DNA of 60,313 nucleotides from Chitinophagaceae bacterium (GCA_947447265.1 CANFKC010000031.1:1-60313); one strand, 5' to 3'; shown: positions 45,642-53,923, counted from the stretch's first letter. Program-made: numbers and translations. The notes: a model not told the origin generated them from the sequence alone.

Positions 45642-46619
45642 ATGGCAAAATTTATTACGGGAAAAGAATTGGAAGATGCAATTTGTAGCATTATTTGGGA
45701 TGCCAAAGAGAAATTAGTTATCGTTTCCCCTTTTATAAAATTAGATGAGTACTTTATTCAGCATTTTAATCATCATATAAACAATCCTAGTCTCCATTTA
45801 TTAGTTGTATTTGGTAAAAATGAGTACGATAAGAGTAAAAGCCTAAATTCCGCCGATTTTGAATTCTTTAAGCGTTTTCCAAAAGTCAGCATAGTTTACG
45901 TTGCAAATCTTCATGCTAAATATTATGGAAATGAAAGTAAGGGTGTCATCACGTCAATAAATTTATATGATCATTCGTTCAAAAATAATATTGAATTTGG
46001 TGTTTTTTCAGAAGTCACGATACTGAACAATTTCACTAAATCAACAGATATGGACGCATGGAATAAATGTATTGAAATTGCTGATGCTGGTGAACCAGTT
46101 TATATTAAGAGACCAATCTATAAAAAGAAACTAATTAGCCTTCTAGGAAAAGACTATACAAGCTCTTCCGTGATGTTGGACAATACTGAATCATTCTTTT
46201 CTTTTGGCAATAAGCAGCATACTAATAAGAAACTCACCGACTTCGCTGATGAATTAGATTTTGCAGAGATAGCTAGCGCTCGTCCAACAAGGGAAGATGT
46301 GAATCAAAACCAGGGCAAAAGCAGCCAAACTGAACAAACAAACCAAACTGAAGTCCCATATTTTGTTTCTAATAGAAATGATGCAAAAGTGGAAGGTTAT
46401 AATGGATTTTGTATAAGGACTGGAGTTAAAATTCCGTTTAATATCAAAAAACCGATGTGTTATGAAGCAAATAGAACATGGAGTTCTTTTGGTGATGAAA
46501 ATTACCCTGAAAATTTCTGCCACTTTTCAGGCGAGCCTAGTAACGGGGAAACAAATTATGGAAGGCCTATCTTAAAGAAGTATTGGAAAAAGGCACAGGA
46601 CGTGCATGGATTCAAATAA
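45642..46619 (+). CDS. PLD-family nuclease with zinc-ribbon-like C-terminus
   Basis: The 325-residue protein has an N-terminal phospholipase D-like domain with one HKD-type motif (NLHAKYYGNE: His91, Lys93, with Glu98 where Asp is usual) followed by ITSINLYDHSF. One motif per chain means a dimer would form the site, as in Nuc and BfiI. A Gln/Asn-rich linker (about 220-240) leads to a C-terminal block of the type found in PLD/zinc-ribbon proteins, but where C-x2-C pairs are expected it reads FCIRTG, MCYEA and FCHFSGE, so metal binding is doubtful. Sampled lines are about 25-32% GC, far below the flanks. It lies 39 bp before a second PLD gene and is part of the restriction-modification-like cluster. 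Confidence 0.75.
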   Translation: MAKFITGKELEDAICSIIWDAKEKLVIVSPFIKLDEYFIQHFNHHINNPSLHLLVVFGKNEYDKSKSLNSADFEFFKRFPKVSIVYVANLHAKYYGNESKGVITSINLYDHSFKNNIEFGVFSEVTILNNFTKSTDMDAWNKCIEIADAGEPVYIKRPIYKKKLISLLGKDYTSSSVMLDNTESFFSFGNKQHTNKKLTDFADELDFAEIASARPTREDVNQNQGKSSQTEQTNQTEVPYFVSNRNDAKVEGYNGFCIRTGVKIPFNIKKPMCYEANRTWSSFGDENYPENFCHFSGEPSNGETNYGRPILKKYWKKAQDVHGFK

Positions 46620-46658
46620 AGAGTGTATTTTAATGGTTAGTTTTATTTCATTGATACC

Positions 46659-47453
46659 ATGCAATTAGTTAAAAGTCCCTGGAGAGAATTATTTTATGAC
46701 TTATCTGCTTCTTGTAAGAAGTCAATAAAAATCACATCCCCTTATGTAAAAGATAATGTCGTGTCGCATTTAATGGTATCTAAAAAAGATGCTGTAAAAG
46801 TATCGCTGTTGACATCATTTAAATTAATGAATTACTATTCTGGTGCTTCTGACTTAAACGCACTTGAGCATGTTTTAAAAAATAGTGGCTCTGTAGGTAA
46901 CGTTCAGAAGCTGCACTCAAAAATTTACATTTTCGATGATGAGAAAGCTGTAATTACTTCGGGCAACCTTACCAATGGAGGGTTATCAAACAATTATGAG
47001 TACGGTGTGTATTTCGATGAAAGTGATATTGTTGCTAAGATACAACACGACTTTGTGTTGCTTTCGGAAGATGAAAACACTGGCAAAATTTCAATGTCAG
47101 AAATCAACCAAGCAAAGAATATTCTCTCCAATGTTCCAAAATCAAAACCAATTACTTTACCTGACATTGAGATTTATACAGGTTCGGATGACGTAGAAAT
47201 ATTTACAGGAGGGGTCGATAGCATAACGTCATCTTTAACTGGATGGAAGCTTGAAGTTTTCAATTGCCTTTTGAATATAAAAGGAACTGAATTTACGATT
47301 GCTGATATCAACTTATTTGTTCCCGTTCTCAGTAGGAGGTTTCCTGGGAATAATAATATCGAAGCTAAAATAAGACAGCAGCTTCAATATTTAAGAGATA
47401 TTGGCTTGGTCGAATTTCTAAGCAAAGGAAAATACAAAAAGCTTTGGGTTTAG
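46659..47453 (+). CDS. PLD-family nuclease with DpnI-like winged helix (candidate restriction enzyme)
   Basis: The 264-residue protein has an N-terminal PLD domain with a complete single HKD motif, LHSKIYIFDDEKAVITSGNL (His86, Lys88, Asp93, Ser102, Asn104). Residues about 205-264 (FTIADINLFVPVLSRRFPGN, KIRQQLQYLRDIGLVEFLSK) match the C-terminal winged helix of DpnI-type enzymes, which binds the recognition site. PLD nuclease plus DNA-binding domain is the architecture of BfiI/NgoFVII-like restriction enzymes. It is adjacent to a controller-type HTH gene and a methyltransferase. Cleavage specificity unknown. Confidence 0.75.
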   Translation: MQLVKSPWRELFYDLSASCKKSIKITSPYVKDNVVSHLMVSKKDAVKVSLLTSFKLMNYYSGASDLNALEHVLKNSGSVGNVQKLHSKIYIFDDEKAVITSGNLTNGGLSNNYEYGVYFDESDIVAKIQHDFVLLSEDENTGKISMSEINQAKNILSNVPKSKPITLPDIEIYTGSDDVEIFTGGVDSITSSLTGWKLEVFNCLLNIKGTEFTIADINLFVPVLSRRFPGNNNIEAKIRQQLQYLRDIGLVEFLSKGKYKKLWV

Positions 47454-47457
47454 AATG

Positions 47458-47739
47458 TCAATCAAATCCCTGACTAAAAAACTCCTCCATTGTCATATTA
47501 AATGCCGTCACGATTTTCAACAAGGTTGAAAATCGCAAGTCTTCGCCATGTTCATATCTGAAGTATTGACTGCGGTTGAAGTTGTGTTCGTATGCGAACT
47601 TTTCATGGCTTGAGTATCCTTTTTGTAGCCTTAATGTCTTAATTCTATTTCCCAATTTTTCCATGACGATTTCATTCCCGCTCGGAGAAGTATCGTTTCC
47701 GCTATCTTTTTTGGTACTCATGAGTGCTAAAATAGGCAT
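47458..47739 (-). CDS. XRE-family HTH regulator (candidate R-M controller)
   Basis: The 93-residue protein has a Cro/CI-type helix-turn-helix: KLGNRIKTLRLQKGYSSHEK, FAYEHNFNRSQYFRYEHGED and STLLKIVTAFNMTMEEFF. The start may be 47739 or the next ATG at 47721. It converges with the PLD gene (4 bp between stops) and is divergent from the methyltransferase, with a palindrome in between. This is the typical place for a C protein of a restriction-modification system. Confidence 0.8.
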   Translation of the reverse strand: MPILALMSTKKDSGNDTSPSGNEIVMEKLGNRIKTLRLQKGYSSHEKFAYEHNFNRSQYFRYEHGEDLRFSTLLKIVTAFNMTMEEFFSQGFD

Positions 47740-47742
47740 TTT

Positions 47743-47758
47743 GTAAACGTTCGTTTAC
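47743..47758. promoter_or_regulatory. Candidate operator palindrome
   Basis: GTAAACG-TT-CGTTTAC is a perfect inverted repeat immediately upstream of the XRE gene, in the divergent region shared with the methyltransferase. Confidence 0.5.
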
Positions 47759-47769
47759 CACTAATAAAC

Positions 47770-47796
47770 ATACTGCTAAAATAAATACTGCTAAAA
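47770..47796. promoter_or_regulatory. Direct repeat ATACTGCTAAAA x2
   Basis: Two copies at 47770-47781 and 47785-47796, 15 bp apart, between the regulator and the methyltransferase genes; possible further operator half-sites. Confidence 0.4.
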
Positions 47797-47860
47797 AGGA
47801 TCTTTTTTTGAACGCATTATCATAATTTAGATCTATTCTGCGTCTGCAGATGGGTCAAAA

Positions 47861-48739
47861 ATGTCGTTCGAGTTTTTCAAATCAACTGATGGTAATTTTA
47901 CGCTCCTGCATGGTGATACCATGCAGGTGTTGCCGCAGTTTGACCATAAATTCGATATGGTTTTTGCTGACCCGCCTTACTTTCTTTCTAATAACGGCCT
48001 GTCTATACAAAGTGGTAAAATAGTGAGCGTGAATAAAGGGACCTGGGATAAATCGCAGGGGTTTGACTACATCAATGCCTTTAACCGGCAATGGCTCAGC
48101 CTTGTGCGCGATAAAATGAAGGAGAACGGCACTATATGGATTAGTGGTACTATGCACAATATATTTTCCGTAGGGCAAGTACTTACTGAACTGGGCTTCC
48201 GAATATTGAATGTGGTTACCTGGACAAAAACCAATCCACCTCCTAACTTTTCCTGCCGCTTTTTTACCCATAGCACGGAGCAGATAATATGGGCGCGCAA
48301 AACAGAAAAAGTGCCGCACTATTATAATTACGAACTCATGAAAGAGCTGAACGGCAACAAACAAATGAAGGATGTTTGGGAATTGCCGGCTATTGCCCCG
48401 TGGGAAAAAAAGCAGGGTAAACACCCCACTCAAAAGCCGCTTTCGGTGCTGGTGCGTTCTATACTGGCCTCCACGCAACCCAATGCCTGGATTTTAGACC
48501 CGTTTGCGGGCAGCAGCACTACAGGTATAGCAGCTAACTTGCTAGGCCGCCGTTTCCTGGGTATTGATATGGAAGAGGAGTTTTTGAACATCAGCCGGAA
48601 CCGAAAGCTTGAAATTGAAAGCCCGGTTACCCAACGTTTATTCAAGGAGAAGATTAATGGATTTAAAACAAAGCAGCAGCTGGAATTATTTTTACTAAAT
48701 GAGCCAGCCAGCGCTTATAATGATGGTTTGGTGCTATAG
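47861..48739 (+). CDS. Beta-class DNA adenine methyltransferase (MboII/DpnA type)
   Basis: The 292-residue enzyme has the catalytic motif DPPY at residues 37-40 and the SAM-binding motif DPFAGSSTTGIAA near 212-224, i.e. the motif order of beta-class N6-adenine/N4-cytosine methylases. IQSGKIVSVNKGTWDKSQGF, TNPPPNFSCRFFTHSTEQII and GKHPTQKPL are characteristic of the MboII/DpnA-like group. Its ATG follows a 121-bp divergent region with candidate operators. It presumably protects the site cut by the neighbouring PLD nuclease(s). Confidence 0.92.
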   Translation: MSFEFFKSTDGNFTLLHGDTMQVLPQFDHKFDMVFADPPYFLSNNGLSIQSGKIVSVNKGTWDKSQGFDYINAFNRQWLSLVRDKMKENGTIWISGTMHNIFSVGQVLTELGFRILNVVTWTKTNPPPNFSCRFFTHSTEQIIWARKTEKVPHYYNYELMKELNGNKQMKDVWELPAIAPWEKKQGKHPTQKPLSVLVRSILASTQPNAWILDPFAGSSTTGIAANLLGRRFLGIDMEEEFLNISRNRKLEIESPVTQRLFKEKINGFKTKQQLELFLLNEPASAYNDGLVL

Positions 48740-49065
48740 GCTATTGGAATTACCCTCCGCTTAATTAGACGCAAGGCATTGCGTCTATCCGCTGTTTGTG
48801 TTTAGAATTGATGGGGCAGCTACTCCAACTCTTTGAAATGGTTTATACCCATTGAACGTCAAAAAACGGCACAGATATGATGTTCAACCCTTTCGGGGTT
48901 GGCGCTATAATTCCTCATCCCGTGGGTTTTACCCACGGCTATTCCTATTTAAGTCCTTCGGACTATGCTGAATTTTGATAGTCTAAGTGGTTTAGGAATT
49001 ACCTGCCGCATGTACAGCCGCAAAATATTGCGTCTCTACGATGTTTATGTTTTGTGTTGAGGGGG
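48740..49065. repeat. Intergenic REP-like palindromes
   Basis: Two copies of a GCAAxxxATTGCGTCT element (near 48770 and 49020) flank a composite block at 48864-48985 holding TTCAACCCTTTCGGGGTTG, CCCGTGGGTTTTACCCACGG and AAGTCCTTCGGACT. The block is the same as part of the unit repeated at 59.6-60.2 kb. Confidence 0.75.
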
Positions 49066-49230
49066 TTATTCCACTTCATTCTTCCTGAAAAGGCCTAAAA
49101 CGATGGAGATTACTGCGAGAACGAGCAGGATGTGTATGAGCTGTCCACTGGTTTTGAAGTAGAAAAAGCCTAGTAACCAACCCAGTAACAGTATTGTGGC
49201 TATAATGTAAAAAAGGCTCCTTAAAATCAT
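49066..49230 (-). CDS. DUF5670 / lmo0937-type small membrane protein
   Basis: The 54-residue protein (MILRSLFYIIATILLLGWLL..., then HILLVLAVISIVL) has two membrane helices separated by FYFKTSGQLIH, the pattern of the lmo0937/DUF5670 family. Function unknown, often stress-linked. The ATG at 49230 is chosen because TATCTTTA (minus strand, 49248-49255) precedes it. Confidence 0.75.
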   Translation of the reverse strand: MILRSLFYIIATILLLGWLLGFFYFKTSGQLIHILLVLAVISIVLGLFRKNEVE

Positions 49231-49708
49231 AGTTGTTGTTATCAGGGTAAAGATAGGAGAAAAAGACCTCACCCCAACTGTGTATAGGTTTCAGAGTAAA
49301 TTTTTTAATTGTTTTCACAAATCGGGGAGGTTCACGCAGAGGGCGCAGAGGTTTTCGCAAAGTTCGCGGAGGATGAAGGGGTAAGCACTTGCGGTTGCCC
49401 TGGAGTGGTGGGCGTTTATTGATTGTATTATGTCGACCATGTTGTTGTGAGGTTGCTTCGTACCTCGCAATGACCATGATTTTTATTTTGTTGCAAGTGC
49501 CCATGTTATGAAGGGCGACCGCAAGGGATCGCCCCTACGCTGCTCTAAAGAGGCGGGGGGGGTATTGATCGTATTATGTCGACCATGCTATTGTGAGGTT
49601 GCTTCGTACCTCGCAATGACCGTGATTTTTATTTTGTTGCAAGTGCCTGTGTTATGCAGGGCGACCGCAAGGGATCGCCCCTACGGTGTTATGGGGCGAG
49701 GCTGTTTT
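49231..49708. other. Repeat-filled intergenic region
   Basis: No gene. 49318-49378 is another GCGCAGAGG/TTCGCAAAG-type repeat; 49417-49688 holds two tandem repeat copies (listed separately). Confidence 0.6.
49417..49688. repeat. Two ~125-bp direct copies of palindromic composite, period ~146
   Basis: Each copy runs from TATTGATxGTATTATGTCG through GAGGTTGCTTCGTACCTCG to GGGCGACCGCAAGGGATCGC then CCCTAC. Both inner parts are palindromic. The sequences are of two classes seen scattered in many unrelated genomes. Confidence 0.85.
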
Positions 49709-52700
49709 TTACACATCGTCAATTTCTATGGTTTCGTCTTCTTTGGGGCGGACGAGGGTGTATTTGCGGGCGAAGTTGCACCAGTAGCAGTCGGGTTTGC
49801 CACAGCCGGTATTGAATTCGTGGTTCATGATGCTGGTGTAGCTTTCTTTCAGCTGCTGGCGCACCGTGGTTTCATCTTGCGGAAATACGGGAACAGTGAT
49901 TTGCTTGTATTCGCCGGTTTTGCTTTTTTGAAGATAATCGAAGCGGCCGGTTGTTACTTTCCAGTTTTTATCGTCGTTGTTTTCCAGCAATAGTTTGTAG
50001 AACACCATCTGGCGCCAGTAGTCGCCACCGTTGGGTTCTTTTTCGTTGGGTGGCGATGTGTTTGCGGTGGCCGATTTATCAGGGTCGCCGGTTTTGTAAT
50101 CTATAACGTTGCAGCTGTCGCCGTAAATCTCAATTTTATCAATTTTGGCGGTAACCGGTATGCCATCAAGGTTGTACCGTTTTACGGTATATTCTATCTC
50201 TACATTTTTATGCAGACTGTTTATGTAATGGTCGTAGTATTCGCCAAGCAGGGTAATGCCCTGTTCGGTACGGCGGTCCATCTGTATGCTGTTAAAGGCT
50301 GATGATTCAATATACATGCCGGTCTTGAACAGTTCGAGGAATTGTTCTTTGGTCGGGAACTCGCCCTGATTGGCTTTCATATCGAGGAAGAACCGCTCGA
50401 GCGCATAGTGCACGGCACTACCAAATGCAAGGGCATCATTTTTCTGGAAAGGCACGCGCAGCACCTGTTCGTAATAAAACGCCAGCCTGCACCGCAGGAA
50501 TTTTGATAGTGTGGTATAGCTCATGGTGAGCTGTTGCAGTAAGCGGTCTATCCATTGCGCATTGCCTGTTTTAATCACCACATCAGGAACAGGTTGCAAC
50601 GCCCATTGCAGGTGCTTTTCAATCTCGCCAACAGGCACTGATTGCCTGATGCGCTCTTCGGGTTGCGATATCTCATCAATAAATACAGATGGCTCTATGG
50701 GTTTGCCTGCATTATCGTTAGTGGCGTAAGATACGTATAGGTACTTTTTGGCACGGGTAAGTGCCACATAAAACAGGCGGCGCGCTACTTCGGCTTTGTA
50801 GGTTTGCTGCGTGTCTTCCTCGGTTGCGGTAATGGTATCGGGCATGCGGTAGTTGCCGCCGCCTGACTTTTTATCTTCCCAGAAATTTTTGGTGCAACCC
50901 ACCAGGAATACGTATTCAAATTCGTTGCCCTTGCTGCTGTGCGTGGTGTAGAAGTTTACGCCATTGTCGTTCTGTATTACGCGCTGAACAGGCACGGCAA
51001 TACCTTCATCGTTCATGCGCTCTACCATTTGCAGCAGTTGTACCGATCTTATTTTCGGGCTGCGGTCGTGGGCGTCCTTGACAAATTCGAAAAAGGAATT
51101 GAGCACCTGCATGAGCCATACGTGGTCGGTTTGTTGCAGCAGGTAGCCGACAATGCCGCTTTCGTAAACTATCTTTTCAATGAGCAGCGGCAGCGGATTG
51201 GTTACCTGTTCGCGTTCCCAGTTTTCGAGGTTGTTGCTGAGCCTGCGGATGGCCTCGGGGTTTTCGAGCTCAATAGTTTCCAGCGTGAGGTGGTTGGCAA
51301 TGAGCATGCGCCATTTGATGGCACCGCCTTTGCGGTTGGTTTGTATGTACAGCGCCAGTTGTGCAATATCGGTTGGCGCTATACCGAACCATGGGGCGTG
51401 CATCAGTTCAAACAACAACTCTTCGCCACTAAAGGTCTTTTGCTTTTCCCGAACGAGATAGGATAGTATATTCAGGAGTTGTTCTGCCAGTGGCAGTTCA
51501 AGTATGTTTACTGCTTTCTTTACATTGTAGGGAATGCCTTTGCGCTCCATCAGCGCAATAATATTAGCGGCCTGTTTGTGCTGCGCATAGAGTACCGCAA
51601 CTTCTTTTAGAGCTATGCCTTGCTTTTGCAGTGCCTCTATCTGCATGACCACATCGGCTTCTTCCTGCAAAATGTTATTGTACATTTTAACTACAGGGTG
51701 CACCGTCAGTCCCGGGTCTTTAAACCTGTCGTTGGCAGCGACAATCTGCTTATCAAGGTTTAGCTCTGAAAGTTGGTTTATGAGGCGTTGCTTGTTGTAT
51801 TGTATGGTAGCCATGGCCTTATCAATTATCTGCTGCGATGAGCGGTAGTTGTGGGGCAGTACTACAATTTTAATGGTCTCTTTATAGCGCTCGTAAAAGT
51901 CGATGATGTTACGGATACGTGCGCCCTGAAATTCGTAGATGCTCTGGTCATCATCGCCTACAACAAATATGTTGGGGTCTTCCCAGAAGGAGGTGAGCAC
52001 ATTGATGAGTTCGTTCTGTGCACCGTTGGTATCCTGAAATTCATCGACCAGTGTGAACTGGTAGCGCTCCTGGTAGCTCTGCAGCAGCCATGCATCGCGT
52101 TTAAAAGCTTCGAGCACCCATAGTATCATATCGTTGAAGTCGTACCTGCCGGCCTCCTTCATCTTTTGTTCGTATTGGGTGAAGAGTTGGGCGGCTGCGC
52201 GTGTGGTTTCCATGCGCTTTATTTCTTCATCAATTTTATCTTGCTTCAGGTCGCCCTTCTGGTAACCCTTTCCGTTTCTTTTATAGACGAATTCTTCGCG
52301 TTCCGGCAGCGCCCCTATGTAGGTATCAATAGCCGCTGATATGTTTTCCGGCGAAAGGTATTCGCGTTTCATAATATCGAACAGCTTATTGAGTTTGGGT
52401 ACATCGTAATAGATGTTGCCGCTGAGTTTGCGCAGCGAATGGCCCGATGGCAGGTTTTCGAGAATGCTGTATAGAAGGTCGGTGCGCTCCAGGTCGGTTA
52501 TAGGTTGCAAAGAGCGCAGGCTAAAGCTTTCACTGTTGTTTTGTATTATGCTATTACAAAAGCCATGGAAGGTATGGATGTTGACCTTGTGAGCAGCTGC
52601 ACCCATTATCTGCACCAGCCGTCGGCGCATGCTGTTGGTCGCTTCATCGGTATAGGTAAGGCACAATATTTCGTGGGGCTGCACCTGCGCATCGGTGCGT

Positions 52701-52855
52701 AATAGCGATGCAATACGCATGGAGAGCACTTCGGTTTTGCCTGTGCCCGGGCCTGCTATTACCATTACTGGTCCGTAGATGGTATCTACGGCTAGTTTCT
52801 GGCGTTCGTTGAGTTTATTATATCGTTCTAAGAAAACATCTTCGTTGATGGTCAT
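49709..52855 (-). CDS. UvrD/PcrA-type helicase fused to PD-(D/E)XK nuclease
   Basis: The 1048-residue protein is a superfamily 1 helicase with Walker A AGPGTGKT (34-41), Walker B VDEFQDTNG (near 270) and GDDDQSIYEFQGA, followed by a C-terminal RecB-like nuclease (DKIEIYGDSCNVIDYKTG near 955). One Cys in FLRCRLAFYYE (near 785) and three in CGKPDCYWC (near 1018) match the four-Cys iron-sulfur nuclease of AddB-type proteins. It likely acts as a one-chain exonuclease/helicase in repair or defence. ATG 52855 (MTINEDVFLE) is preferred over an upstream alternative because the sequence before it has no family similarity. Confidence 0.9.
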   Translation of the reverse strand: MTINEDVFLERYNKLNERQKLAVDTIYGPVMVIAGPGTGKTEVLSMRIASLLRTDAQVQPHEILCLTYTDEATNSMRRRLVQIMGAAAHKVNIHTFHGFCNSIIQNNSESFSLRSLQPITDLERTDLLYSILENLPSGHSLRKLSGNIYYDVPKLNKLFDIMKREYLSPENISAAIDTYIGALPEREEFVYKRNGKGYQKGDLKQDKIDEEIKRMETTRAAAQLFTQYEQKMKEAGRYDFNDMILWVLEAFKRDAWLLQSYQERYQFTLVDEFQDTNGAQNELINVLTSFWEDPNIFVVGDDDQSIYEFQGARIRNIIDFYERYKETIKIVVLPHNYRSSQQIIDKAMATIQYNKQRLINQLSELNLDKQIVAANDRFKDPGLTVHPVVKMYNNILQEEADVVMQIEALQKQGIALKEVAVLYAQHKQAANIIALMERKGIPYNVKKAVNILELPLAEQLLNILSYLVREKQKTFSGEELLFELMHAPWFGIAPTDIAQLALYIQTNRKGGAIKWRMLIANHLTLETIELENPEAIRRLSNNLENWEREQVTNPLPLLIEKIVYESGIVGYLLQQTDHVWLMQVLNSFFEFVKDAHDRSPKIRSVQLLQMVERMNDEGIAVPVQRVIQNDNGVNFYTTHSSKGNEFEYVFLVGCTKNFWEDKKSGGGNYRMPDTITATEEDTQQTYKAEVARRLFYVALTRAKKYLYVSYATNDNAGKPIEPSVFIDEISQPEERIRQSVPVGEIEKHLQWALQPVPDVVIKTGNAQWIDRLLQQLTMSYTTLSKFLRCRLAFYYEQVLRVPFQKNDALAFGSAVHYALERFFLDMKANQGEFPTKEQFLELFKTGMYIESSAFNSIQMDRRTEQGITLLGEYYDHYINSLHKNVEIEYTVKRYNLDGIPVTAKIDKIEIYGDSCNVIDYKTGDPDKSATANTSPPNEKEPNGGDYWRQMVFYKLLLENNDDKNWKVTTGRFDYLQKSKTGEYKQITVPVFPQDETTVRQQLKESYTSIMNHEFNTGCGKPDCYWCNFARKYTLVRPKEDETIEIDDV

Positions 52856-53048
52856 GTACTGCTTATTGGGAGGTATGAAGGTAAGGAATGTTTGTCTTTG
52901 TGAATTGCTGTTACAAACCTTCAACTTTGAATAGACACAGGTCGGCTTCGCACTGGCCGGCGCCGTTGACGAGGTGTTCATAAATTTCGAAGGGTGATAT
53001 TTTATTTCAAGATGTGGATTTTATGTCGGCACGCTATTGTTTATACCG

Positions 53049-53639
53049 ATGAAAACGGGTATATTTATGGAGAAACATTGTATTATGGAACTACCCGTAC
53101 TCACTGCCGAATTTGGCAACATTGAGGATAAGCAAGGAAACAGTTATGTGACTCGATCAGTCCTTGATATGAAGGGGGTTGACTTAAAAAGTGGTTCTCC
53201 CGAATTAATCATCGTGATGCTAAATCCGGGTAAATGTGAAATTAGAAATAATAGTGTCAGCTATGATTCTACGTTACATCGAATTAAAAATGTCATTGGA
53301 GGAAAAATTCAGTGGATCCGAATTATCAATCTTTCAGACGTTAGATGCCCAGAGAGCAAATCTTTCTACGAACTCGTGGAGAAATTACCCCCAGAGCATT
53401 CTATTTTTAGCGAGGTTCGAGCACTTGAATTAGATGAATATTTAAAGGGTTGCCAAAATGTCTATTTCGCTTGTGGCACAAGTAAAAAGGCGAACGAATT
53501 ATTGTTACTTGCAAAAAATTCTATAGAAAGCCGAAAGTTGAGGATATTAAATGAATCAGATGACTATTACCATCCGCTAATGAGACCAAACGCAGTAAGA
53601 GGAAAGTGGGAGAGCCAAGTGCTCCTTGCACTAAAATAA
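53049..53639 (+). CDS. DUF1643-like protein
   Basis: The 196-residue protein has LIIVMLNPGKC (about 53-63), the Asp-Ser-Thr stretch SYDSTLHRI and WIRIINLSDVRCP, then a YFACGTSKKANELL segment and YHPLMRP, the landmarks of DUF1643. The start could also be ATG 53067. It ends three bases before the truncated vapC remnant on the other strand, so it may have arrived by insertion there. Function unknown; the family is often found in accessory regions. Confidence 0.65.
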   Translation: MKTGIFMEKHCIMELPVLTAEFGNIEDKQGNSYVTRSVLDMKGVDLKSGSPELIIVMLNPGKCEIRNNSVSYDSTLHRIKNVIGGKIQWIRIINLSDVRCPESKSFYELVEKLPPEHSIFSEVRALELDEYLKGCQNVYFACGTSKKANELLLLAKNSIESRKLRILNESDDYYHPLMRPNAVRGKWESQVLLALK

Positions 53640-53642
53640 GGG

Positions 53643-53702
53643 CTAGAAATTCAAATTGCCCCTGATGGATGCTATAAGAACGTCGGTGTCAACTATAAAC
53701 AT
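53643..53702 (-). pseudogene. Truncated VapC-type PIN toxin (N-terminal 19 codons)
   Basis: Minus strand ATG at 53702 gives MFIVDTDVLIASIRGNLNF then TAG. The start is the classic PIN-domain N-terminus (M-x-x-V-D-T-D/N-V-L-I), with the first catalytic Asp, but the rest of the domain (about 110 residues) is gone. The frame overlaps the stop of the antitoxin-like gene as in vapBC operons. Confidence 0.7.
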
Positions 53703-53923
53703 CCTTCCGCACGTTTTATTGTATCATTTTTACGCATTGCTTTAATATCCATATCCCAGTCAGGTAGCGTATTAAAATAAGATAGATTGTTTGATTCAGA
53801 GGTTGCTTGACTAGTTTTTTTCTTGCGGCTTTTCACAGCTTTGACAGAGACGAAATCCAATTGCTTCAAGAAATTGATTACAAACTTTTCTTTGCCATCC
53901 TTTATTTCCAGTTCAAATATCAT
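53693..53923 (-). CDS. Antitoxin-like protein (VapB/DUF2683-like), orphan
   Basis: The 76-residue protein (MIFELEIKDGKEKFVINFLK, then QLDFVSVKAV and a Lys-rich linker) has the F-x2-FLK-x-LDFVSV pattern of Bacteroidota antitoxins. Its stop overlaps the start of a PIN-type toxin that is cut short, so it is the surviving half of a toxin-antitoxin pair. ATG 53923 is selected over upstream alternatives. Confidence 0.65.
   Translation of the reverse strand: MIFELEIKDGKEKFVINFLKQLDFVSVKAVKSRKKKTSQATSESNNLSYFNTLPDWDMDIKAMRKNDTIKRAEGCL

Noticed and set aside
46659-47453. Ordinary cardiolipin synthase/phospholipase D
   Set aside because: Only one HKD motif, no membrane segments, and a C-terminal winged helix next to a methyltransferase.
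49076-49504. 142-codon minus-strand frame over repeats
   Set aside because: It consists of translated palindromic repeats and overlaps the better DUF5670 gene.
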